Of a stretch of 5,036 nucleotides of DNA, positions 1 through 5,036 are shown in pieces. The stretch's first letter is position 1; every line of letters starts with the position of its first letter. The notes beneath the pieces are model-generated. The model worked only from the letters and a program-made list of their open reading frames with translations. It ran no database searches and was not told where the DNA came from. Made by a program: the position numbers and the translations under genes. This DNA comes from an uncultured Alistipes sp. (GTDB taxonomy: Bacteria; Bacteroidota; Bacteroidia; Bacteroidales; Rikenellaceae), in contig CAKVKI010000201.1 in NCBI GenBank assembly GCA_934754975.1, forward strand, positions 1 to 5,036. The letters run 5' to 3'.

Positions 1-297
1 CTCCTGCCGTTCGAAAAATTCGGGCTTGCTGCGCCGGATAAATGCGATGACTTCGCTCAGCCCGTCCGAGAATTTGGCGAAATCCTCCTTATATAAAAAG
101 ATCTTATGCCGGTCGTACGAAAAACTGCCGTCGGGGTTGTTCACCTTGCGGCTTTCGGTTATCGTCAGATAATAGTCGCCGCCGCGCGTGTCCCGCACAT
201 CGAAAAAGTAAGTCCGGCGGCCGGCTTTCACGGCTTTGGTCAGAATCTGGTCTCCATATTCCTCCGCGTCGCGGCGAGGCGTTGTATGAGGTGTCAT
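1..297 (-). CDS. PUR-alpha-like DUF3276 family nucleic-acid-binding protein, 3' end cut by the window edge
   Basis: This reading frame is open from an ATG at 297-295 to the left edge, giving 99 residues with no stop. I translated it by hand. Residues 28-50 carry the conserved core of the family, including RTYFFDV (28-34) and DYYLTITESRK (41-51). A second conserved block, HKIFLYKEDFAKF, lies at 64-76. These blocks match the PUR-alpha-like DUF3276 proteins found throughout the Bacteroidota and related to Borrelia BpuR. Members are usually a little over 100 residues, so only a short C-terminal tail should be missing. PUR domains bind single-stranded DNA and RNA, so a cytoplasmic role in gene regulation or RNA binding is likely, but the specific target is unknown. 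No signal peptide is visible. The N-terminal nine residues (MTPHTTPRR) are probably variable. The chosen ATG is the only good start before the conserved block, and it follows an AT-rich promoter-like leader. Family assignment is firm; function is inferred. Confidence 0.88.
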   Translation of the reverse strand, partial: MTPHTTPRRDAEEYGDQILTKAVKAGRRTYFFDVRDTRGGDYYLTITESRKVNNPDGSFSYDRHKIFLYKEDFAKFSDGLSEVIAFIRRSKPEFFERQE

Positions 298-340
298 GGC
301 GTGGTAGTTTTGGGATTGAATTAGGATTAATTTTGTATAA

Positions 341-373
341 CGAATATAAGCAAAATTATCAGAAATTCCAAAA
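341..373 (-). promoter_or_regulatory. Bacteroidota-type -33/-7 promoter for the PUR gene
   Basis: Reading the minus strand, TTTTG at 373-369 is followed after exactly 20 nt by TATATTCG at 348-341. This fits the Bacteroidota sigma-ABfr pattern TTG, 19-21 nt, TAnnTTTG, with one mismatch in the -7 box. Transcription would begin near 334, leaving a leader of about 37 nt before the ATG at 297. The element begins about ten bases beyond the stop codon of the upstream protease gene, in an AT-rich island within GC-rich DNA. A perfect -7 match, TAATTTTG, also lies at 358-351 but has no TTG at the right distance. This is a motif match only. Confidence 0.5.
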
Positions 374-382
374 CTTCCCGTC

Positions 383-1960
383 TTAAACTTCAGGAGCCAG
401 CAGCGGGGCGCCCTCCTGTTCCCAGTTTCTGAGAATCTCCGCCGCACGCTGATAGGCGCTGTTCTGCGCGGGATTCATCACCCGGTAGAAAGCCCCCGTA
501 TCGAACAGCCGCTGCGCCACGAGCGCCTTGAGCTGGACGCACATGAGCGGCTCCGACGCGGCGAAACCCGCCTGGTCGAACTCCACGCCGCGCTCCCCGC
601 CCAGCGCCGTCAGGCCCGTGAGCATCTCCTCCCCGACGCTGAATCCGGCGTCGAAAGCCGCGAAATCGGGGTAGGCGCGCTCCAACCTGTTGCGCTCGCG
701 GTCCATGTACGAGATAATGTATTCATTGACCACGCCGCGGCGGATCAGATTGGCGTAATAGGTCGAAAATCCTGCTGTATCGGCTTCGACTATGACGTCG
801 GGCCGGATGCCGCCGCCCCCGTAGACCGTGCGGCCCGTACGCAGGGTCCGGTACTCCGGCGCCCCGGCGTCGAGCGAATCACGCACTGCATCGTCGTAGC
901 GGCGCAGGTGGTCGAGGTAATACTCGCGGCGTTTGCCTTTTTCGTAGGGACGCTGGATCACACGGCCCGAGGGCGTGTGGTAGCGGGCCACGGTAATACG
1001 TACGGCCGAACCGTCGCCGAGTCCGATCTGACGCTGTACCAGCCCCTTGCCGAAGCTCGGACGGCCCACGACCACGCCGCGGTCCCAATCCTGCACGGCC
1101 CCCGCGACGATCTCGCTGGCCGAGGCCGAGTTCTCGTCGATCAGCACCGCCAGACGCCCGTCGGGGTCCTCGCCGTTGTGCGGATTGCGCAGCGACATCG
1201 GCGGCACGGCGCGTCCTTCTGTCGAAACGACCAGCGCCCCCCGCGGCAGGAAGAATCCGGCCATTTCGACCGCCTGCTCCAGCAGTCCGCCGCCGTTGCC
1301 CCGCAGGTCGAGGATCAGGCTGCCGGGTTTGCCCAGTTTGTCGAACGCCTCGCGGAATTCCGACATCGTCGTACGTCCGAAACGATTGACCTTGATATAG
1401 CCCACGCCGTCAGCGGCCATATAAGCCGCATCGACCGTGTTGAGCGGAATCTTGTCGCGGACGATCACGAAATGCAGCGGCTCCGGCTCCCCGTGGCGCA
1501 CGACGTCTATTTCGACCTGCGTACCGGTCTTGCCGCGCAGGTGCTTGGGCACGTCGGTCTGCTTGAAGCCCACGGCGTCGAGCGTGTCGATGCGCACGAT
1601 GCGGTCATTGGGCATGACGCCCACGCGCTCGGCAGGTCCGCCGACGATCGTATTGACCACGATCACCGTATCCCGCAGGACATTGAATTCGATGCCGATA
1701 CCGCTGAATTCGCCGTCGAAACTCTCCTGCACGCCCTTCATATCCTCCGCGCCGATATAGGCTGAGTGGGGGTCCAGTTCTTCGAGCATGCCCGTAATGG
1801 CGCTTTCGACCAGCGGCCCCATCTCCACTTCATCGACATACAGTCCGTTGAGATAACGGTAAACCTGCATCAGTTTCTGCAACTGCTGCGCAGACCCGGC
1901 CTCCTGCGCCGCGAGGGGCAGCGCGAAAAGGGCGGCGAAGAAAAGAACGACGATACGCAT
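383..1960 (-). CDS. S41 family C-terminal processing peptidase (CtpA/Prc-like), secreted
   Basis: This 525-residue protein is a serine protease of family S41 (tail-specific, C-terminal processing type). Residues 1-18 form a signal peptide: M-R-I, a hydrophobic run, then a likely cleavage after LAA, so the enzyme should act in the periplasm. A helical N-terminal region (about 25-80) precedes a PDZ domain (about 84-165, with GIGIEF at 87-92), which in this family binds substrate C termini. The protease core spans about 175-335. It holds the LILDLRGNGGG block (215-225) and NSASASEI (277-284). By alignment with E. coli Prc the nucleophile is Ser280 and the base is Lys305 in SFGKG, 25 residues later as in Prc (S452/K477). 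Gln309 sits at the position of the third catalytic residue in CtpB. The catalytic set therefore looks intact. After it comes a long C-terminal region (about 340-525) with GRTVYGGGGIRPDV (376-389), typical of Bacteroidota members. The ATG at 1960 gives an ideal signal peptide; there is no clear Shine-Dalgarno sequence. The natural substrate cannot be told from sequence. The hisS terminator lies upstream, so this gene probably has its own weak or unrecognised promoter. Confidence 0.95.
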   Translation of the reverse strand: MRIVVLFFAALFALPLAAQEAGSAQQLQKLMQVYRYLNGLYVDEVEMGPLVESAITGMLEELDPHSAYIGAEDMKGVQESFDGEFSGIGIEFNVLRDTVIVVNTIVGGPAERVGVMPNDRIVRIDTLDAVGFKQTDVPKHLRGKTGTQVEIDVVRHGEPEPLHFVIVRDKIPLNTVDAAYMAADGVGYIKVNRFGRTTMSEFREAFDKLGKPGSLILDLRGNGGGLLEQAVEMAGFFLPRGALVVSTEGRAVPPMSLRNPHNGEDPDGRLAVLIDENSASASEIVAGAVQDWDRGVVVGRPSFGKGLVQRQIGLGDGSAVRITVARYHTPSGRVIQRPYEKGKRREYYLDHLRRYDDAVRDSLDAGAPEYRTLRTGRTVYGGGGIRPDVIVEADTAGFSTYYANLIRRGVVNEYIISYMDRERNRLERAYPDFAAFDAGFSVGEEMLTGLTALGGERGVEFDQAGFAASEPLMCVQLKALVAQRLFDTGAFYRVMNPAQNSAYQRAAEILRNWEQEGAPLLAPEV

Positions 1961-2061
1961 ATCAATAGAATTTTAACGATTCGACAATTAAAAAACCGGC
2001 CGTACTGCTCCGGATAAGCCGGTGCCGCAGCACGACCGGGAAATCACGTTTCTGGGACAGC
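1961..2061 (-). other. Intergenic gap between hisS and the S41 peptidase gene
   Basis: This 101-bp gap is the second of only two real spacers in the window. Its hisS-proximal half is GC-rich and contains the terminator hairpin and an alternative upstream pairing. Its protease-proximal part, about 1961-1994, is AT-rich and would be the place for a promoter. I looked for the TTG-N19-21-TAnnTTTG pattern there and found only a poor partial -7 match (TAAAATTC), so I do not call a promoter. No Shine-Dalgarno sequence is visible ahead of the ATG at 1960. Confidence 0.6.
1990..2023 (-). terminator. Intrinsic terminator downstream of hisS
   Basis: On the minus strand, ACCGGC at 2023-2018 pairs perfectly with GCCGGT at 2000-1995. 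The loop is 17 nt, and the stem runs straight into a run of six T residues (1995-1990). A six-base-pair GC-rich stem followed by a T tract, 39 nt past the hisS stop, is the expected form of a Rho-independent terminator. The long loop weakens the call a little. It would end the ettA-lipoprotein-hisS transcript before the protease gene. An upstream CCGGT at 2039-2035 could compete for the first arm of the stem. Confidence 0.65.
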
Positions 2062-3417
2062 CTAACGCCTGGACTCCAAATCCGCTGCCAGAGCGGCGAA
2101 CGCCACCTGACGCTGCTCGCCCGAACGCATGTCCTTGACCGTCGCGGCCTGCGCCTCCAGCTCCTGCGAGCCGATGATGACCACGTAAGGGATGCTCCGG
2201 CGGTTGGCGTACTCCATCTGTTTCTTCATCTTGCCGCACTCGGGGTAGATTTCGGCGGCGACGCCCGCATCGCGCAGCGAGCGGAGCAGCTGCAGCGACG
2301 CAGCCTCCTCCTCGGCGCCGAGGTTGGTGAAGAACACCCGCGTCGTGAAGCTGACCTCTTCGGGGAAAAGGTTCAGCCCCGTCATCACGTCGTAAATGCG
2401 GTCCGCGCCGAACGAGATGCCCACGCCCGACATGTTGGGCATGCCGAAAATACCGGTCAGGTCGTCGTAACGGCCGCCGCCGCAGATCGAACCGATGGCG
2501 AAATCGAGCGCCTTGACTTCGAAGATCGCCCCGGTATAGTAATTCAGTCCGCGCGCCAGCGAAAGATCCAGCTCCACCGTCAGGCCGATGCCCGACCGCT
2601 GTACGTAGCCGAATACAGTCTCCATCTCCTCGATACCTTTCAGGCCCGTCTCCGAGACCGCCAATACCTCGCGCAGTTTCATGAGTTTCTGCGAATTGTC
2701 ACCGCTCAGCTCAAGTATCGGTTGCAGTTTATCGACCGCCTCCTGCCCAAGTCCGCGCTCCAGCAGTTCGGCCTTCACGTTGTCCAGCCCGATCTTCTCC
2801 AGCTTGTCGATGGCGACGGTGATGTCCATCATCTTGTCGGCATGGCCGATCGCTTCGGCGATGCCGAAAAGGATCTTGCGGTTGTTCATCTTGAGCGCCA
2901 CGCGGATGCCCAGCGCACGGAACACCCGCTCGACGATTTCGATCAGCTCGACCTCGCACAGCAGCGACCGGGTGCCGATAACGTCCACGTCACACTGGTA
3001 GAATTCGCGGTAACGGCCCTTCTGCGGCCGGTCGGCGCGCCATACGGGCTGCACCTGATAACGCTTGAACGGGAACGTCAGCTCGCCCTGGTGCTGTACG
3101 ACGTAACGCGCGAAAGGCACCGTGAGGTCGTAACGCAGCCCCTTTTCGCAGATTTTCGACGCCTGGCGCACCTCGTCGTCCGACAATCCCGCGGCGTAGT
3201 CGCCCGAATTGAGGATTTTGAACAGGAGCTTGTCGCCCTCCTCGCCGTATTTGCCCAGCAGCGTCGAAAGGTTCTCCATCGAGGGCGTTTCGAGCGGCGC
3301 GAAGCCGTAGGTGCGGAACACCCCCTTGATCGTGTCGAAAATATACTGGCGGCGCATCATCTCCGCGGGGGAGAAGTCGCGCGTGCCTTTAGGTATGGAT
3401 GGTTTTTGTTGAGCCAT
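2062..3417 (-). CDS. hisS: Histidyl-tRNA synthetase (HisRS)
   Basis: This 451-residue class II aminoacyl-tRNA synthetase joins histidine to tRNA-His in the cytoplasm. The N-terminal catalytic domain opens with PKGTRDFSP (9-17). Motif 1 lies around LETPSMENL (42-50), and motif 2 is [17 protein letters not shown] (125-141) with the ATP-contacting Arg127. The HisRS-specific signature [10 protein letters not shown] (287-296) contains Arg289, equivalent to the catalytic Arg259 of the E. coli enzyme. CGGGRYDDL (312-320) and motif 3, [10 protein letters not shown] (331-340), complete the active site. The C-terminal anticodon-binding domain runs from about 357 to 445. [10 protein letters not shown] (96-105) and [10 protein letters not shown] (134-143) resemble the eukaryotic-type HisRS more than the E. 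coli type, and at 451 residues it is somewhat longer than the E. coli protein (about 424). The ATG at 3417 lies one base after the TAA of the preceding lipoprotein gene, which suggests translational coupling. The upstream bases are A-rich without a Shine-Dalgarno sequence, as is common in Bacteroidota. The gene ends at TAG, followed by a terminator. Confidence 0.98.
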   Translation of the reverse strand: MAQQKPSIPKGTRDFSPAEMMRRQYIFDTIKGVFRTYGFAPLETPSMENLSTLLGKYGEEGDKLLFKILNSGDYAAGLSDDEVRQASKICEKGLRYDLTVPFARYVVQHQGELTFPFKRYQVQPVWRADRPQKGRYREFYQCDVDVIGTRSLLCEVELIEIVERVFRALGIRVALKMNNRKILFGIAEAIGHADKMMDITVAIDKLEKIGLDNVKAELLERGLGQEAVDKLQPILELSGDNSQKLMKLREVLAVSETGLKGIEEMETVFGYVQRSGIGLTVELDLSLARGLNYYTGAIFEVKALDFAIGSICGGGRYDDLTGIFGMPNMSGVGISFGADRIYDVMTGLNLFPEEVSFTTRVFFTNLGAEEEAASLQLLRSLRDAGVAAEIYPECGKMKKQMEYANRRSIPYVVIIGSQELEAQAATVKDMRSGEQRQVAFAALAADLESRR

Positions 3418-3418
3418 A

Positions 3419-3952
3419 TTACATAAATTTTTGTTTTATTTCCAAGTATTTCTTCCACCCCATGTTATCCCGGGCATCCATGTATTTCCGCTGTTTCCCG
3501 AGCAGACGGTTCAATGCGCCCTCGTCCCGGCGGAAGAAAAGGACGACTATCTCACGAAGCGTCTCCATTTGGTCGACCTCATACATATTCACATAGCGCG
3601 GGGCGCGCACTCCCTCCTCTCCGGGATAGATATATCCGATGAAATAGCCCAATTCGTCCTTTTCGTCCACAGCGGACGAAATGAAAAAAGAACGGTCGGT
3701 TTTCAAATCCGTCACGGAGAGCGTCGGAGAGTTTTTCTTGTATCTCAAAGCTTCACGCGCTTGCTCGTGCCAGGGGAAGCGGTCTATCTCGGACAGGAAC
3801 CCGTCAAGATCGCACGTCCCGGCCGGTTCTACTTTGTCCGGGTCTTCGTGCGCCCGGAGTTCGTCCCAAATAAATACATCGACCGGACGGTTGGCCTGCA
3901 TACCGCAGGAGAAAAGCCCCAGCAAGAGCGATAAAAAGGTTACAACACGCAT
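3419..3952 (-). CDS. Predicted lipoprotein of unknown function between ettA and hisS
   Basis: I do not recognise this 177-residue protein. From the ATG at 3952 it begins with MRVV, a hydrophobic stretch and LFSC, a lipobox-like site with the lipidated Cys at residue 16, so it is probably an exported lipoprotein. The following residues (GMQANRPVD) lack an acidic cluster right after the Cys. The mature part is soluble in character. It has an acidic first half with [18 protein letters not shown] (52-69) and [19 protein letters not shown] (74-92), a [10 protein letters not shown] turn (101-110) and a basic, helical C-terminal end (about 135-177). There is no catalytic motif I can name. The FPW...SPTLSVTD arrangement faintly recalls small immunity-like proteins, but that is a weak impression. 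A TTG at 3961 overlapping the ettA stop could add three residues; I prefer the ATG because it gives a standard signal peptide. My hand count of GC is about 52%, lower than sampled stretches of hisS (62-70%). The gene starts 5 nt after ettA and ends 1 nt before hisS, so it is almost certainly co-transcribed with both. Confidence 0.8.
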   Translation of the reverse strand: MRVVTFLSLLLGLFSCGMQANRPVDVFIWDELRAHEDPDKVEPAGTCDLDGFLSEIDRFPWHEQAREALRYKKNSPTLSVTDLKTDRSFFISSAVDEKDELGYFIGYIYPGEEGVRAPRYVNMYEVDQMETLREIVVLFFRRDEGALNRLLGKQRKYMDARDNMGWKKYLEIKQKFM

Positions 3953-3957
3953 CTTTG

Positions 3958-5036
3958 TCAAGCCATCAGTTTTTTGTACTTCACGCGGTGGGGCGTGGTA
4001 TCGTCTCCCTGCGCCTTTTTCCAGGCTTCGTACTCGGAATACGAGCCTTCGTAGAAGACCACCTTCGAGTCGCCTTCGAACGAGAGGATATGCGTGGCGA
4101 TACGGTCGAGGAACCAGCGGTCGTGGGAGATCACCACGGCACAGCCGGCAAAGTTTTCGAGACCTTCCTCCAAGGCCCGGAGCGTATTGACGTCGATGTC
4201 GTTGGTCGGCTCGTCCAGAAGCAGTACGTTGCCTTCCTCCTTGAGCGCCAGCGCCAGATGGAGACGGTTTCGCTCACCGCCCGACAGCATGCCGCACTTC
4301 TTCTCCTGATCCGCGCCCGAGAAATTGAAGCGCGCCACGTATGCGCGGGCGTTCACCTGCCGGTTGCCCAGCATAATCAGGTCCGCACCGCCCGAAATCA
4401 CTTCGAAAACGGTCTTTTCGGGGTCGATCGACTTGTGCTGCTGGTCCACATAGGCCAGTTTTACGGTCGGTCCCACGCGGAACGATCCGCTCGTCGGCGT
4501 CTCCAGTCCCATAATCATCCGGAAGAGGGTAGTCTTGCCCGTACCGTTGGGACCGATCACGCCCACGATGCCGGCGGGCGGCAGCGAAAATTCCAGATGC
4601 TCGTACAGCACCCGGTCGCCGAACGCCTTGGACACATCCTGCGATTCGATCACCACGTCGCCCAGACGCGGGCCGTTGGGAATATAGATTTCGAGTTTTT
4701 CGTCCTTCTGCTTAGCGTCCTCGTTCATCATCTTGTCGTAAGCCGACAGACGGGCTTTCGACTTAGCGTGACGGCCCGAAGGCGACATGCGCACCCACTC
4801 CAGCTCGCGTTCGAGGGTCTTGCGGCGCTTCGACTCCTGCTTCTCCTCCATGGCCATACGCGTGGTTTTCTGGTCGAGCCAGCCCGAGTAGTTGCCTTTC
4901 CACGGAATACCCTCGCCGCGGTCCAGTTCGAGAATCCAGCCCGCCACGTTGTCGAGGAAGTAGCGGTCGTGGGTCACGGCGATCACCGTACCCTTGTACT
5001 GTTGCAGGTGCTGTTCCAGCCAGTCGATCGACTCGG
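3958..5036 (-). CDS. ettA: Energy-dependent translational throttle protein EttA (ABC-F ATPase), 5' end outside the window
   Basis: The frame is open to the right edge; the first complete codon is at 5034-5032, and 358 C-terminal residues are visible against about 555 in E. coli EttA. The fragment begins at ESIDWLEQHL, just after the Walker B/D-loop of the first ABC domain, whose H-switch is in AVTHDRYFLD. Next comes the inter-domain linker, the P-site tRNA interaction motif of ABC-F proteins (about residues 55-110 of the fragment; ELEWVRMSPSGRHAKSKARL at 77-96). NGPRLGD leads into the second ABC domain with Walker A GPNGTGKT (161-168), signature LSGGERNR (250-257), Walker B LLLDEP (271-276) with catalytic Glu275, and H-switch SHDRWFLDRIATHIL. 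There are no membrane segments, as expected for a ribosome-bound cytoplasmic protein. In E. coli, EttA binds the ribosomal E site and controls entry into elongation according to the ATP/ADP ratio. The linker and the RIATHIL ending distinguish it from Uup and YheS. An in-frame GTG at 4986 is internal, not the start. The TGA stop at 3960-3958 lies just before the lipoprotein gene. Confidence 0.96.
   Translation of the reverse strand, partial: ESIDWLEQHLQQYKGTVIAVTHDRYFLDNVAGWILELDRGEGIPWKGNYSGWLDQKTTRMAMEEKQESKRRKTLERELEWVRMSPSGRHAKSKARLSAYDKMMNEDAKQKDEKLEIYIPNGPRLGDVVIESQDVSKAFGDRVLYEHLEFSLPPAGIVGVIGPNGTGKTTLFRMIMGLETPTSGSFRVGPTVKLAYVDQQHKSIDPEKTVFEVISGGADLIMLGNRQVNARAYVARFNFSGADQEKKCGMLSGGERNRLHLALALKEEGNVLLLDEPTNDIDVNTLRALEEGLENFAGCAVVISHDRWFLDRIATHILSFEGDSKVVFYEGSYSEYEAWKKAQGDDTTPHRVKYKKLMA

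Noticed and set aside
106..324. 72-residue open frame on the plus strand opposite the PUR gene
   Set aside because: The minus-strand frame carries clear DUF3276 motifs. The plus-strand frame has no motif and runs through the promoter region of the PUR gene.
908..1765. 285-residue open frame on the plus strand opposite the protease gene
   Set aside because: It is antisense to a clearly real S41 gene with intact catalytic motifs. Its composition (rich in H, R, D, A) is typical of the reverse strand of GC-rich coding DNA, and it has no recognisable domain.
1961..1994. Possible promoter directly upstream of the protease gene
   Set aside because: The AT-rich stretch has no TTG/TAnnTTTG pair with a 19-21 nt spacer, only a partial -7 word, so a call is not supported.
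1988..2239. 83-residue minus-strand frame overlapping the end of hisS and the terminator
   Set aside because: It lies out of frame inside hisS, shows shadow-like composition and runs through the terminator hairpin.
2722..3426. 234-residue open frame on the plus strand opposite hisS
   Set aside because: It is antisense to hisS and shows the same low-complexity His/Arg/Leu-rich shadow composition with no family motif.
3431..3934. 167-residue open frame on the plus strand opposite the lipoprotein gene
   Set aside because: The minus-strand frame has a signal peptide, a lipobox and operon-like spacing to both neighbours. The plus-strand frame has none of these and would interrupt a one-direction operon.
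3959..3961. TTG start for the lipoprotein, overlapping the ettA TGA
   Set aside because: It is possible, but it only adds three residues (M-T-K) ahead of an ATG that already gives a standard signal peptide. TTG starts are rare compared with ATG.
4984..4986. GTG as the start of the ABC protein
   Set aside because: The frame continues upstream to the window edge with conserved EttA residues (ESIDWLEQHL and beyond), so this GTG codes an internal valine.

Overview
The window looks like ordinary chromosomal DNA from a GC-rich member of the Bacteroidota, with an Alistipes/Rikenellaceae-like organism as my best guess. That guess is an inference. It rests on the Bacteroidota-type PUR/DUF3276 protein, the eukaryote-like form of HisRS, the CtpA-like S41 peptidase with its characteristic C-terminal tail, a Bacteroidota-style -33/-7 promoter, weak Shine-Dalgarno sequences, and GC-rich coding DNA of roughly 60% or more in sampled stretches.

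All five genes lie on the minus strand, so transcription runs from the right edge to the left. In that order: (1) the C-terminal two thirds of ettA, an ABC-F translation factor, entering from the right edge (5036-3958); (2) a small predicted lipoprotein of unknown function (3952-3419), starting 5 nt after the ettA stop; (3) hisS, histidyl-tRNA synthetase (3417-2062), starting 1 nt after the lipoprotein stop; (4) a 101-bp gap holding a GC-rich hairpin with a T run, the likely terminator of the ettA-lipoprotein-hisS unit; (5) an S41/CtpA-like secreted serine protease (1960-383); (6) an 85-bp AT-rich gap with a plausible Bacteroidota promoter; and (7) the N-terminal 99 residues of a PUR/DUF3276 nucleic-acid-binding protein, cut by the left edge (297-1).

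Two of the three genes in the right-hand unit serve translation: EttA gates entry of ribosomes into elongation, and HisRS charges tRNA-His. The lipoprotein between them has no obvious link to translation and is lower in GC than its neighbours. The protease probably acts in the periplasm, and the PUR protein is probably a cytoplasmic RNA/DNA binder. I saw no insertion sequence, CRISPR array, tRNA, rRNA or phage gene. No stretch longer than about 100 bp lacks a gene. I do not see convincing evidence of a new biological system. The points most worth a second look are the lipoprotein, its tight coupling to hisS, and the alternative pairing available at the hisS terminator.
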